Counted from the first letter of the stretch, positions 8,359-18,528 are shown. The stretch: 64,000 bases of DNA from an uncultured Psychroserpens sp. (GCA_947489585.1 CANLEE010000008.1:1-64000); one strand, 5' to 3'. Program-made: numbers and translations. The notes: generated by a model not told the origin, from the sequence alone.

Positions 8359-8409
8359 TATGTAAACAATTATGTTCTTGCTAAAATACTGTTCTTTGAA
8401 ATAATTTCA

Positions 8410-8440
8410 TTGCTTAATGCTAATGAATTTTGTAATTTCG
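8410..8440 (+). promoter_or_regulatory. Probable Bacteroidota promoter of the aminotransferase-galE unit
   Basis: TTG at 8410-8412 and TAATTTCG at 8433-8440 are separated by 20 bp, close to the Bacteroidota consensus (TTTG, 19-20 bp, TAnnTTTG) with one mismatch in the -7 element. The gene starts at 8447, which would leave a very short leader. Confidence 0.4.
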
Positions 8441-8446
8441 TGCGGT

Positions 8447-9601
8447 ATGAAAAAAATTCAAATGGTTGACCTTAAAGGTCAATATAGCAAAATAAAAGCT
8501 GAAGTGGATAGCTCTGTTTTAGAGGTCTTAGATTCTACAGCGTATATCAATGGACCAAAGGTTCATGAGTTTCAGAAGAACTTAGAAAATTATTTAGGTG
8601 TTAAACATGTAATTCCTTGCGCTAATGGTACAGATGCATTGCAGATTGCTATGATGGGATTAGATTTAAAACCTGGTGATGAGGTGATTACTGCCGATTT
8701 TACATTTGCTGCAACTGTAGAAGTGATAGCATTATTGCAACTCACTCCAGTTTTGGTTGATGTAGATCCCGTAACATTTAATATCGATATTGAAGCCATA
8801 AAAAAAGCGATTACACCTAAAACAAAAGCTATTGTACCTGTACATCTCTTTGGGATGTGTGCCAATATGGAAGCTATAATGGAGATTGCCAAAGCACATA
8901 ATTTATATGTCATTGAAGATAATGCTCAAGCGATTGGATCTTCATATACCTATAGTGACGGAAGAAAAGCAAAAGCAGGTACGATTGGTCATGTGTCATC
9001 AACGTCTTTTTTTCCTTCTAAAAACTTAGGATGTTACGGAGATGGAGGTGCGATTTTTACTAATGATGATGATTTAGCACATACTATTAGAGGTATTGTT
9101 AATCATGGAATGTATGTACGATATCATCATGATGTGGTTGGTGTTAATTCTAGATTGGATTCAATTCAAGCTGCAATTTTAGATATAAAATTAAAGCGAT
9201 TAGATACTTATAATAAAGCGAGACAAAATGCTGCAAGGGCATATAGCAAAGCGTTTGAAGGTCAGGACAATATTATTGTTCCTTCAGGTAAAGCAAACTG
9301 TTCAGGTATTTGCAATGATTGCGATTGTCATGTGTTTCATCAATATACATTACGAATTTTAAACAGCGATCGTGATGCCTTAGTTAAGCACCTTAATGAA
9401 AATGGGATTCCTTGTGGTGTGTATTATCCAATTCCGTTGCATCGTCAAAAAGCATATCTAGATTCAAGATATAATGAAGCCGATTTTATCGTTACTAATC
9501 AATTAGTAAAAGAAGTAATTTCTTTACCAATGCATACCGAATTAGATGATGAACAAATTGCGTTTATAACTTCGACGCTTATAAACTTCATTAATTCTTA
9601 A
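8447..9601 (+). CDS. DegT/DnrJ/EryC1-family sugar aminotransferase
   Basis: This 384-residue PLP-dependent aminotransferase of the type that aminates keto-sugar nucleotides has the PLP lysine at K192 in SFFPSKNLGCYGDGG and the phosphate-binding ANGTDAL at 59-65. I chose the ATG at 8447 (MKKIQMVDL) because it matches the family N-terminus; an in-frame ATG 30 bp earlier adds an unlikely extension. An unusual cysteine cluster C285, C289, C292, C294 sits just before the conserved HVFHQYTLR, in the loop where most relatives have none, and could bind a metal or be a lineage trait. The gene ends 1 bp before galE, so the two likely act together in surface polysaccharide or LPS sugar synthesis. Confidence 0.93.
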   Translation: MKKIQMVDLKGQYSKIKAEVDSSVLEVLDSTAYINGPKVHEFQKNLENYLGVKHVIPCANGTDALQIAMMGLDLKPGDEVITADFTFAATVEVIALLQLTPVLVDVDPVTFNIDIEAIKKAITPKTKAIVPVHLFGMCANMEAIMEIAKAHNLYVIEDNAQAIGSSYTYSDGRKAKAGTIGHVSSTSFFPSKNLGCYGDGGAIFTNDDDLAHTIRGIVNHGMYVRYHHDVVGVNSRLDSIQAAILDIKLKRLDTYNKARQNAARAYSKAFEGQDNIIVPSGKANCSGICNDCDCHVFHQYTLRILNSDRDALVKHLNENGIPCGVYYPIPLHRQKAYLDSRYNEADFIVTNQLVKEVISLPMHTELDDEQIAFITSTLINFINS

Positions 9602-9602
9602 G

Positions 9603-10625
9603 ATGAAGAAAATACTAGTTACAGGAGGGCTTGGTTTTATAGGATCTCATACGGTTGTAGAATTGCAAAACGAGGGTTTTGAAGTTGTCATTATTGACGA
9701 TTTATCTAATTCTTCTATCGATGTTTTAGATGGAATAGAAGCAATTACTAACCAAAAACCAATTTTCGAAAGGTTAGATTTAAAAAATAAGTTAGACGTA
9801 GAACAGTTTTTTCAAAACCATAATGATATCTCAGGTGTTATTCACTTTGCGGCTAGTAAAGCTGTTGGTGAAAGTGTTGAAAAACCATTATGGTACTATG
9901 AAAACAATCTCAATACTTTAATTTATATATTAAAAGAAGTAACACGTTTAAATGCGTCTAATTTTATATTTAGTTCGTCATGTACGGTTTACGGACAAGC
10001 CGAAGAGTTACCCATAACCGAAAATTCTCCAGTAAAACTAGCAGAATCTCCTTACGGAAATACCAAACAAATTGGAGAAGAGATTATTAAAGATACCTGC
10101 AAAGTAGTACCTCATATGAATGCTATAGCTTTGCGTTATTTTAACCCGATTGGTGCACATTCAAGTGCTAAAATTGGAGAGTTACCTATTGGAGTTCCAC
10201 AAAATTTAGTGCCTTTTATTACGCAAACAGCTGCTGGATTACGTGATTGTTTATCTGTTTTTGGAGATGATTATCCTACACCTGACGGTACTTGTGTAAG
10301 AGACTATATTCATGTTGTTGATTTAGCAAAAGCTCATGTGGTTGCACTGCAACGCTTGATTGATGGTAAAAATGATTCTAATTATGAAACCTTTAATCTA
10401 GGTACAGGTGTAGGAAGTTCTGTTTTAGAAGTCATACAGTCTTTTGAGAAAGTTTCAGGTCTACCACTTAACTATAAAATTGCACCAAGGCGTGAAGGTG
10501 ATGTGAATTCGGCTTATGCGCATACCGAAAAAGCAAATACAATTTTAGGTTGGAAAACCCAATCGACATTGGATGAAGCAATGCTTTCTGCTTGGAACTG
10601 GGAGAAAAATATTAGAAATTTATAG
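9603..10625 (+). CDS. galE: UDP-glucose 4-epimerase
   Basis: This 340-residue short-chain dehydrogenase-type epimerase interconverts UDP-glucose and UDP-galactose using bound NAD. It shows GGLGFIGSHTV at residues 8-18 for NAD binding, the SSSCTVYG segment with the catalytic Ser/Thr, and the Tyr-x3-Lys pair in SPYGNTK. The length and the C-terminal GWKTQSTLDEA segment are typical of GalE. It starts 1 bp after the aminotransferase stop, indicating a two-gene operon for nucleotide-sugar supply. Specificity for UDP-GlcNAc cannot be excluded from sequence. Confidence 0.93.
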   Translation: MKKILVTGGLGFIGSHTVVELQNEGFEVVIIDDLSNSSIDVLDGIEAITNQKPIFERLDLKNKLDVEQFFQNHNDISGVIHFAASKAVGESVEKPLWYYENNLNTLIYILKEVTRLNASNFIFSSSCTVYGQAEELPITENSPVKLAESPYGNTKQIGEEIIKDTCKVVPHMNAIALRYFNPIGAHSSAKIGELPIGVPQNLVPFITQTAAGLRDCLSVFGDDYPTPDGTCVRDYIHVVDLAKAHVVALQRLIDGKNDSNYETFNLGTGVGSSVLEVIQSFEKVSGLPLNYKIAPRREGDVNSAYAHTEKANTILGWKTQSTLDEAMLSAWNWEKNIRNL

Positions 10626-10634
10626 ATTGAATTG

Positions 10635-11741
10635 TCAGGTTGAGATTTTAGAAATAGACATTTTTATTGGAAAGCAAACTTTTGTTATTACTCTATTACT
10701 CTTATTATAAATTTTAAATTCATAATCAGTTTCAAAAAGCGTTTGTAGCCTGTCATTTATATTAGAAAGGCCTGTGCCTTTTTTCAAAAGAGTAGCTGTG
10801 TTTTCTTTGATTTTTTCCCCGTTATTCTCTACTTTGACAACTAAATTATTCTCTTTTTTGTATATAAAAAGGAATACATCGAGTTGAAGTACATTTTTAC
10901 TATAGCCATGTTTTATAGCGTTTTCTACAATAGGCTGTAAGAACATATTTGGAACTAAAACATTTTCTAAACCATCTTTTATATTTAAATAAAAATTTAA
11001 ATGATCAGAAAAACGAGTTTTTTTTATATTTATATATTTATATAATAGATGAAGTTCATCTTGAAGTTCTATGAGATTTTGATCTTTGTGTTCTAGCACT
11101 TCTCTTAAAACATCGCTTAAATCTACTATCATTTCTTTAGATTTTTTTAAATCTGAATCCATTAGAGAATGGATGCTGTTTAGGGTATTAAACAAGAAAT
11201 GCGGGTGCATTTGTGATTGTAAGAATTTGAGGCGTGTATTTGATAGTTGTTCTTTTAGTTTTGCATTTTGTATTTTACTGATTTGAATCCTTTTTACATA
11301 AAAGTAGACATAAATTAGGCCTAAAAGTAGAAAGTATAATATCAAATAATAATCAACGACTCTAATATATCGATCAATAAAAAACTCAGTCAATTTCAAA
11401 GAATTGAATTTCCATTCTGTAATGATAAAGTATATCATCCATGTGAAAACAGGCAATGTTAAAGCAATTAGAATATGTAGTAATGTACTTAGTTTCCAGG
11501 ATTTCTTTTTTTGAATAGTATAATTGACTAATATTGAAGCTATGCTCATATAGATAACCACACCAATAAATTCAGATAGTTTTGAGAATATTTCAATACC
11601 TTCAAATCGTGAGATTGTTTCTTTTCCATTTTTATATGTAAAATAAAAACGCTGAAAAACATCAAATGAATTAAGGCTTAATTGCAATAAAAATATAGCA
11701 AAAATGAGTTTTAAATCTATGTACTTTTTGAGATTAATCAT
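10635..11741 (-). CDS. LytS/YehU-type sensor histidine kinase
   Basis: This 368-residue membrane sensor kinase has four predicted transmembrane segments in residues 10-150, a short coiled coil, then the His_kinase domain with QMHPHFLFNTLNSIHSLM, where H179 is the likely phosphorylated histidine. A degenerate HATPase region with NAIKHG follows. It has no large periplasmic sensor, so it probably senses a membrane or small-molecule cue. It lies 9 bp downstream of a LytTR response regulator and is surely its partner. The pair is divergent from the SusC/SusD locus across a 584-bp gap, so regulation of that locus is plausible. Confidence 0.92.
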   Translation of the reverse strand: MINLKKYIDLKLIFAIFLLQLSLNSFDVFQRFYFTYKNGKETISRFEGIEIFSKLSEFIGVVIYMSIASILVNYTIQKKKSWKLSTLLHILIALTLPVFTWMIYFIITEWKFNSLKLTEFFIDRYIRVVDYYLILYFLLLGLIYVYFYVKRIQISKIQNAKLKEQLSNTRLKFLQSQMHPHFLFNTLNSIHSLMDSDLKKSKEMIVDLSDVLREVLEHKDQNLIELQDELHLLYKYINIKKTRFSDHLNFYLNIKDGLENVLVPNMFLQPIVENAIKHGYSKNVLQLDVFLFIYKKENNLVVKVENNGEKIKENTATLLKKGTGLSNINDRLQTLFETDYEFKIYNKSNRVITKVCFPIKMSISKIST

Positions 11742-11750
11742 TACAGGATT

Positions 11751-12533
11751 TTAAATACCCATTCTATTTTGTAAATCCTTTCTATAAGTTTTACTAATTC
11801 TAAATAGTTTCTCATCATCCATCTTTACATCTATTTCACCATAATTTGAATAGATAACTTCTTTTATTAGAGAAACATTTATAATGGTTGAACGATGAAT
11901 TCTGTAAAAATTGTTGGTTTCAAGTTGACTAATAAGTGATGTTAATGATTCTCTTAGAAGGTATTTTTTTTGATCAGTGTAAATTTCTACATAATACCCT
12001 GAAGCTTGTATGTATTTTATACTTGATTTTTCTATGAATGATATTTTACCACTAGATTTTATGGGAAGTTTATTGTTTTTAAACTCAGAAAGTACTTTAG
12101 TTGGGTTTTCAATATAGTTAATCAAGTTGTTTATCTTATGCGTTATTGTAGATGTTTGATTAGAATTAAATAGATTTATGAACTTGCTTGTTGATTGATA
12201 GAACCGATCATCTTTGAAGGGTTTTAATAAATAATCGAAAGCAAAAAAGTCAAAAGCTTTTAAGGCAAATTCATCATATGCAGTTATAAAAACAATAAAG
12301 GGGCGTTCTTTAGGCTCTATTTGTTTAAGTACATCAAAACCAGTCATGTCTTTCATTTGGATGTCTATGAAAATAAGATCTGGTTTTTTTTCTTTTATCA
12401 TATTTATAGCTTCTTTTCCAGAGCCACATTGACCAATAATTTTTATTTCTTTAACATCCTTTAGTAAATTAACGATTCTTTTACGTGCAAGTAACTCATC
12501 ATCAACTATTAATATTTTGATAAATAGGCTCAT
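11751..12533 (-). CDS. LytTR-family response regulator
   Basis: This 260-residue protein has an N-terminal receiver domain (residues 4-120) with acidic residues DDE at 11-13, phosphoacceptor D57 in LIFIDIQMKD, and conserved Lys in LLKPF. It ends in a LytTR DNA-binding domain (about 158-258) with the IHRSTIINVSLI segment typical of the family. It is the first gene of the pair, with the kinase 9 bp downstream. The likely targets are promoters in the adjacent intergenic region before susC, an inference from position. Confidence 0.93.
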   Translation of the reverse strand: MSLFIKILIVDDELLARKRIVNLLKDVKEIKIIGQCGSGKEAINMIKEKKPDLIFIDIQMKDMTGFDVLKQIEPKERPFIVFITAYDEFALKAFDFFAFDYLLKPFKDDRFYQSTSKFINLFNSNQTSTITHKINNLINYIENPTKVLSEFKNNKLPIKSSGKISFIEKSSIKYIQASGYYVEIYTDQKKYLLRESLTSLISQLETNNFYRIHRSTIINVSLIKEVIYSNYGEIDVKMDDEKLFRISKTYRKDLQNRMGI

Positions 12534-13117
12534 ACTTTGATTGTTTATATTTTAGATGCTTAAAATTCAATTTGGTTGCGTCGAAATTTGTTTTTTTTAG
12601 TATGAATTTTTATCGAAAGCTAAATTATTATGCTTAAAATTAATAACCCAAATTATGATGTTCACTGCTACTTTATGAAGCTTCAAATGCGTATCATTTT
12701 ATTTCAATTCATTAAAAAAGAACTTCACATCATTTTTATAATTAAGAGTCATTTAACAATTGATTTATATTTATGTCCCGTAACATATTGATTTTCAATT
12801 ATTTGTGATTTAAATAGAATTTTTAGAATTTTAGTGATATTTATTGGGGAAGACTAATATCTTAAAATAGGGTTTTCACTTCATGTTATATGTGTTCTGA
12901 TTCAAAATCGTATTAAACACTTACTAAACCTACTTTTTTTACACTAGCAATTGCAAAAGGCATGGTGGTGTAGTCTTACTTTATTATGCATTAAACCATG
13001 TTAACTTTAATTTCATAAGAGTAATTATTTTGAGTTAGTCTTCAAAAATAAATCGCTTCACTGCCTGCCTTTTCATATTGCACTATAACTAACTCGTAAT
13101 AATTAAAATTAGAATTT
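12534..13117. other. Divergent regulatory region before the SusC/SusD locus
   Basis: This 584-bp AT-rich gap separates the LytTR regulator from susC. I see no gene or RNA. CATGGT at about 12961-12966 pairs with ACCATG at about 12995-13000, and a dyad TTTTGA-N8-TCAAAA lies at 13028-13047, 70 bp before the susC start; a near-identical copy of that dyad lies at 22436-22455. No full TTTG/TAnnTTTG promoter was found by eye. Confidence 0.5.
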
Positions 13118-16100
13118 ATGAAAGTAAAAAATTATGTTTTAGTGATGGTGCTCTTCTTTTTAAATATAGCTACAATGTTAGCTCAGGAGAAAACGATCAC
13201 AGGTACAGTTACATCAGCTATAGACGCATTGCCGTTGCCTGGTGTTAGTGTCATTGTAAAAGGAACAACTCGTGGAGTTCAAACAGATTTTGATGGAAAC
13301 TACTCTATTAAGGCTAGTGCTAATGAAACCTTAGTGTTTAGCTACGTAGGAAACAAAACAGCAGAAGAACTAGTAGGAAACAGAACGACTATTAATGTTG
13401 CATTACAAGAGGACATTGCATCATTAGAAGAAGTCGTTATTGAAGCCTATAGAACTTCAACAAAGGAAAAATCTAATATTGCTTCCACAACGATTACCGC
13501 AAAAACGGTTGAGGCGAGGCCAAATGCATCTTTTGCACAGACCTTACAGGGTCAGGTAGCCGGACTTAACATTACTACAGGTAATGGTCAACCAGGTGGA
13601 GATAGTACGATTAACTTACGTGGTGTATCATCATTATCAGGTAACACAGAGCCATTATTTATTATAGATGGTGTTCCAGTAGATGAGGATAACTTTAGAT
13701 CTTTAAACCCGAATGACATTGAGTCATTGTCAGTACTTAAGGATGCAGGAGCAACTGCGATCTATGGTAACAGAGGAGCCAATGGTGTTGTGCTTATTAA
13801 GACGCGTAGAGGATCTTATAACTCAGGTTTAAAAATCAACTACATTGGAACGACTGCATTTTCACAGCTTCAGAGTAATGATTATAACTTAATGAACTCG
13901 CGAGAGCAGTTACAGTTAGAGAAGGATTTTGGATCAGGATTTGGAGCGACGCTTTCAGATGCTGAATTAGCCATTAGAGCACAACAAACCAATACAGATT
14001 GGAGAGACGTGTTTTTCGGAACAGGATTAACTCAGAGCCATACCTTAAACTTGGCATCAGGTGGCGAGAACATTAACGCGTTCACATCATTTGGATATAC
14101 AGATCAAGAAGGAATCTTAAAACGTGCAAGTACACTTAAGCGTTTTAACTTCAGAAGTAATATTTCTGGTAAGTCAAGTAATGATAAGTTCAATTATGGA
14201 ACGTCATTTACATTAAACTACTCAGAATCTAATGAGCCAAATAATATTGGAAATGCAGCGGTTAACAGAAACTTCGTATTAGGAGCTATTCAATCGGTAC
14301 CTTATATTTCACCAGCATCCTATGTGCCAGGTGGAGGAGGAAACATTCCAGTATTGTTTGTGAATACACCTTTATTCCTATTAGATCGTCTAGACACCTT
14401 TACAAGACGTGAGGATGAAATTAAAATCATCGCAAACGTAAATGCAAGTTATAAGATTACAGATAACTTAACCTTTAGAACCTCTTTTGGTGGTGATTTC
14501 ACAGATGAACAATTATTAAGCGTTGAAGGGCCATTGTCTTTTAACGCACAATTATTTGCTGCAGTAGGAGATAATACACCTGGAACTGAAGATCGAAGTT
14601 CAAGACGCTCGGTAGCACTTAACTTTAATAACTCATTAACATGGTCTAAAGTATTTGCAGACAAGCACTCGGTGGAAGCTTCTCTATTTACAGAATATTT
14701 CAAAGCACACAGACGTAGTTTCGGATTTAGACAAGAAGGATTTGTTCCAGCAACGTTCTCACCAGGAGATGGCGCATCTTATGTTGGAGATAATGCTCTT
14801 AATGACAATTATGTTGATATTGCAAATGCTACTATAAGAGATGCTGGTTTATTCTCATACTTTGGATTTGTGGATTATGATTACGATTCAAAATATGGAT
14901 TCTCAGCAACGCTTCGTCGTGATGCATCATACCGTTTCTCAGCGTCGAATCGTTGGGGTACATTCTGGTCTGTCGCAGGTCGTTGGAATATTTCAAATGA
15001 AGCCTTTTTGGAAGACTCTATCTTTGATCAGTTAAAGCTTAGAGCGTCTTATGGTACCACAGGTAACCAGAGAATTATAGCAGTAGCAGGGCAGTTTGCT
15101 TACTTTGCTGCGCCAGATTTAACTGCGAACTTCTTTAATACAGGAGGACAGTATGGCGGTGTCAATGGTTTAACGGTAGGACAAATTGGAAACAACGATC
15201 TGAAATGGGAAACGATTGTACAAGCTAATATTGGATTAGACTTCGCGCTTTTGAGTAACAGATTAAGAGGTAGTTTTGATGTGTATCAAAGAAACACTGA
15301 AGACTTATTTATTAACACACCTATTGCACCATCATTAAATGGCGGTGTTACTGGAATTCGTGCAAACGTAGGTGAATTACAAAACAGTGGATTTGATGTA
15401 GAATTACATTACGATCTTTTCAAAGCTAAAGAAGAAGGAGGGTTCAATTTGACGCTTAATACAGTAGGTAACTATAACAAACAAGAAATTATCAGTTTAG
15501 GAGCTGGAGGAGATCAACCACTTGTAAGACGTGTTGGAGGTGTAATTGGAGAACTTTTTGTTGCACCATATATGGGCGTTAATCCAGCAAATGGTAATTT
15601 ATTATACTTAGATATCAACGGTAATTTAACAGAGGATCTTACAACAGCTGACCAAAGAGCAACAGGAAAGAACATCTTCCCTGATTACCAAGGTAGTTTC
15701 GGGTTTGATGCCGATTACAAGAATTTCTTTTTCACTACACAGTTTAACTATACCATTGGTGTAGATCGTTCAGATTTCGATTTACAAGGCTTCTTAGATC
15801 CAACAGCCATTGGACAGTTTAGACACTCTAGAGATATCTTAAGAGCTTGGTCACAGCCAGGTGATATTACAGATATTCCATCATTAAATGCAACTAACGC
15901 GAGTGATGAATTCTTGTCAGATAGAAATATTAGAGAATCAGATTACTTAAGATTACGTTTTATCCAGTTTGGATATAATGTACCTAAGAAAGTGTTAGAT
16001 AAGATAGGATTCACTTCACTTAGAGCATTTGTAAGTGGTGAGAACTTGGTGACATGGAGTAAGTGGAGAGGCTTTGATGCAGAAGCATTAAATGCATCTC

Positions 16101-16156
16101 AAAATAATTACCCAACTCCAAAGACCTATTCAGTAGGAATAGAATTTGGATTTTAA
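13118..16156 (+). CDS. SusC/RagA-family TonB-dependent outer-membrane transporter
   Basis: This 1012-residue protein has a signal peptide (1-22, ending MLAQ), a carboxypeptidase-regulatory-like domain (about 25-105, starting ITGTVTSA), a plug domain (about 115-235) with LRGVSSLSGNTEPLFIIDGVP and the DAGATAIYGNRGANGVVLI signature, and then a 22-strand barrel ending in the aromatic VGIEFGF. With the SusD partner 18 bp downstream it forms an outer-membrane pedal-bin importer energised by TonB. The cargo cannot be read from sequence. The absence of nearby glycosidases and the presence of a prolidase-like enzyme 5 kb downstream favour peptides or small molecules over glycans. Confidence 0.95.
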   Translation: MKVKNYVLVMVLFFLNIATMLAQEKTITGTVTSAIDALPLPGVSVIVKGTTRGVQTDFDGNYSIKASANETLVFSYVGNKTAEELVGNRTTINVALQEDIASLEEVVIEAYRTSTKEKSNIASTTITAKTVEARPNASFAQTLQGQVAGLNITTGNGQPGGDSTINLRGVSSLSGNTEPLFIIDGVPVDEDNFRSLNPNDIESLSVLKDAGATAIYGNRGANGVVLIKTRRGSYNSGLKINYIGTTAFSQLQSNDYNLMNSREQLQLEKDFGSGFGATLSDAELAIRAQQTNTDWRDVFFGTGLTQSHTLNLASGGENINAFTSFGYTDQEGILKRASTLKRFNFRSNISGKSSNDKFNYGTSFTLNYSESNEPNNIGNAAVNRNFVLGAIQSVPYISPASYVPGGGGNIPVLFVNTPLFLLDRLDTFTRREDEIKIIANVNASYKITDNLTFRTSFGGDFTDEQLLSVEGPLSFNAQLFAAVGDNTPGTEDRSSRRSVALNFNNSLTWSKVFADKHSVEASLFTEYFKAHRRSFGFRQEGFVPATFSPGDGASYVGDNALNDNYVDIANATIRDAGLFSYFGFVDYDYDSKYGFSATLRRDASYRFSASNRWGTFWSVAGRWNISNEAFLEDSIFDQLKLRASYGTTGNQRIIAVAGQFAYFAAPDLTANFFNTGGQYGGVNGLTVGQIGNNDLKWETIVQANIGLDFALLSNRLRGSFDVYQRNTEDLFINTPIAPSLNGGVTGIRANVGELQNSGFDVELHYDLFKAKEEGGFNLTLNTVGNYNKQEIISLGAGGDQPLVRRVGGVIGELFVAPYMGVNPANGNLLYLDINGNLTEDLTTADQRATGKNIFPDYQGSFGFDADYKNFFFTTQFNYTIGVDRSDFDLQGFLDPTAIGQFRHSRDILRAWSQPGDITDIPSLNATNASDEFLSDRNIRESDYLRLRFIQFGYNVPKKVLDKIGFTSLRAFVSGENLVTWSKWRGFDAEALNASQNNYPTPKTYSVGIEFGF

Positions 16157-16174
16157 TAAAAAAATAAAATAAAC

Positions 16175-17662
16175 ATGAGAAATATATATAAATTATTAAG
16201 TGTTTGCTTGGTCTTCACAGTGGTATCGTGTAACGATGCGATTGATATCGACCAACCAGGACGATTAGGTGCAGACAACGCATTTCAAAGCGTTAATGAC
16301 TTAAAAAATGGGTTGTTAGGAGCATACAACTTCCTAGACACAACCAGTGAAATAGGCTATACGGCGGCATTTACAGATGAGTCGTTTAGAGGACGTGATA
16401 ATGGAGGGCAAAACTCCAATACACAAAACTTTAATATCAACTCTAACAGTGGTTATGCTTTTAATATCTGGAGTGGAAACTATGGTGCTATTGGAATGGC
16501 TAATAGAATCATTGCAGCAGCAGAGACGCTTGATAGAGCAGAAGATCCAGACTTGTATGATCATGTGTTAGGACAAGCCTATGCAATTAGAGCCTTTTCA
16601 CATTTTACAATCTTAACATTCTTTTCAACAGATTACACAAATGATGCTGCATTGGCAGGACTGTTATTAACAGCGCCTACATCAGATATCTTTGCTAGTG
16701 TTGCAAGAGCAACAAATGGTGAGTTTTATACTCAGATTACATCAGATTTAAATACGGCGGCAAGTTTAATAAACGGAACAGATTCTGGCACAACAGGAGC
16801 AACATTTATGGGCCAGGATTTCATAACAGCATTAAGAGCAAGAATGGCAGCCTATAGAGGACAGTATGCAGCAGCAGATGGATTTGCAGCTAGTTTATTA
16901 AATACGTATCCAATTGCAAACCAAGCACAATACTTTTCAATGTATGATGATGCAGATTTCACAGAAGTTATCTTTTCTTTAGAAAGAGCAATAGGTGATT
17001 CTTATGATGGACAGGGGACAGCTGGAGGTGGATGGGCTGGAAGCCTGTGGGCATTTATTGATGCTACTGCAGGTGGAGGACCATTTATGGAAATCTCTCG
17101 TTCTACATTCAATATTATGAATGGGACCTCAGATATTCGTCTATCTAGATCAGTTAATCTTGGACAATCTACAATTGACCCAACATATGAAAGCAATCCA
17201 AACTTTTTGAATGATGATGTGTTATTAGTATTCAAATACCCAGGAAGTGGAGGTCAACCATTATTAAACGATTTAAAGGTGTTTAGATCAGCAGAGATGT
17301 TACTCATTAGAGCAGAAGCAGCAGCAGATGCGAATCAATTAGGAGTAGCAGCAGGATTTATCAAGCAACTTAGAGATGCAAGATTTGGATCGCCACAACC
17401 TTTACCAGCTTATACAAGTCAAACAGAAGCGTTTGGAGGGATCTTAGATGAGAGACGTTTAGAGCTATTGTTTGAAGGTCACCGTTGGGTAGATTTAAAG
17501 CGTTTAGGAGAAAGAGGAAATAGAACTATGGATAGAGATGCTAAAGAATGTTCTTTATTAGCTGGATGTTCATTGCCAAATGGAGATCATAGATTTACAT
17601 TACCTATTCCTTTAACTGAGACTACAGCCAATAATGCTGCAGAACAAAACCCTGGGTATTAA
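16175..17662 (+). CDS. SusD/RagB-family surface substrate-binding lipoprotein
   Basis: This 495-residue lipoprotein has a lipobox ending VVSC (C19). It shows SusD-family features: an N-terminal DIDQPGRLGADNAF segment, TPR-like helices with LGQAYAIRAFSHFTIL (about 130-145), and the C-terminal LDERRLELLFEGHRWVDLKRLG motif (about 428-447). It caps the SusC barrel at the cell surface and captures substrate. It lies 18 bp after susC, and two further lipoproteins follow closely, giving a four-gene uptake operon. Confidence 0.95.
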   Translation: MRNIYKLLSVCLVFTVVSCNDAIDIDQPGRLGADNAFQSVNDLKNGLLGAYNFLDTTSEIGYTAAFTDESFRGRDNGGQNSNTQNFNINSNSGYAFNIWSGNYGAIGMANRIIAAAETLDRAEDPDLYDHVLGQAYAIRAFSHFTILTFFSTDYTNDAALAGLLLTAPTSDIFASVARATNGEFYTQITSDLNTAASLINGTDSGTTGATFMGQDFITALRARMAAYRGQYAAADGFAASLLNTYPIANQAQYFSMYDDADFTEVIFSLERAIGDSYDGQGTAGGGWAGSLWAFIDATAGGGPFMEISRSTFNIMNGTSDIRLSRSVNLGQSTIDPTYESNPNFLNDDVLLVFKYPGSGGQPLLNDLKVFRSAEMLLIRAEAAADANQLGVAAGFIKQLRDARFGSPQPLPAYTSQTEAFGGILDERRLELLFEGHRWVDLKRLGERGNRTMDRDAKECSLLAGCSLPNGDHRFTLPIPLTETTANNAAEQNPGY

Positions 17663-17680
17663 TAAAAAAATTAAATGATT

Positions 17681-18520
17681 ATGAAAAAAATTAAAATAGC
17701 AATATTGTCATTACTAGTAGCAGCCTTTTTTGGATGTGACCAAGATGATAATATTAACACGACGTTTAATAACGTAAGCGGACAGTCTTTAGTAGCGTTT
17801 GCTGGACCAAGTTCAAATTTAGCAGTGGTTATTGATGGTACAGGAACCGTAGATGTTCAAATCGAAGTGACCACTGTATCAGACTCAGACAGAACAGTAA
17901 CCGTATCAATTGATGAGTCAAGTACTGCAGCGGCTGAAAATTATTCGTTTGCATCTAATATGGTTACTATCCCAGCTGGTCAGTATTCAGGATTTTTAAC
18001 GATTAATGGTGTAGATAATAGTGTTGAGCCGCAAGCAGAAACGATTGTGCTTAATATTCAAGAGTCTAATGCCAATAATGCAACATTAAGCCTAATACAG
18101 CATACGGTAAATATCTTTCAAATTTGTCCTGTACCAAGTGATTATCTAGTTGGAGATTACATATTGACAGACAGCAATGGTAACTTTGGTGTCAATGTGC
18201 CAGTAACGATTTCGGTAGATCCTAGCGAATCAACAAACAGGCTGTTTGTTGCGGCATTTTTGCCAGGTAGTAGTGTTGAAACTGATGTACAAGTTGTACT
18301 TACTTTAGGATGTAATTTCTTCAACTTAGGAACTGTAGATATCAATGTAACATGTACGCAGGTAACGTCTTTCATTATTGGTAGTGCGGGAGCTTCAAAC
18401 TCTATGTATGATCTTAATGATGATGAAGTTGGGACAGTACATACAGTAAATTATTTAGAAGATGTAGAAGCTGATTGCGGTCCATCGTCTATACAAAATT
18501 TTACACTAACTAAAATATAA
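17681..18520 (+). CDS. Surface lipoprotein of the SusCD operon with a Calx-beta-like region
   Basis: This 279-residue lipoprotein has a signal peptide ending FFGC (C19). I chose the ATG at 17681 rather than 17675 because it begins with the usual MKK. Residues about 35-140 (TVTVSIDESSTAAAENY to TIVLNIQ) look like a Calx-beta or DUF4843-type beta sandwich; the C-terminal half is a second beta domain with four cysteines that may pair. It sits 18 bp after susD and 8 bp before a paralogue-like lipoprotein. It probably acts as a SusE/F-like accessory substrate binder on the surface, inferred from operon position. Confidence 0.85.
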   Translation: MKKIKIAILSLLVAAFFGCDQDDNINTTFNNVSGQSLVAFAGPSSNLAVVIDGTGTVDVQIEVTTVSDSDRTVTVSIDESSTAAAENYSFASNMVTIPAGQYSGFLTINGVDNSVEPQAETIVLNIQESNANNATLSLIQHTVNIFQICPVPSDYLVGDYILTDSNGNFGVNVPVTISVDPSESTNRLFVAAFLPGSSVETDVQVVLTLGCNFFNLGTVDINVTCTQVTSFIIGSAGASNSMYDLNDDEVGTVHTVNYLEDVEADCGPSSIQNFTLTKI

Positions 18521-18528
18521 ATAAAGAT

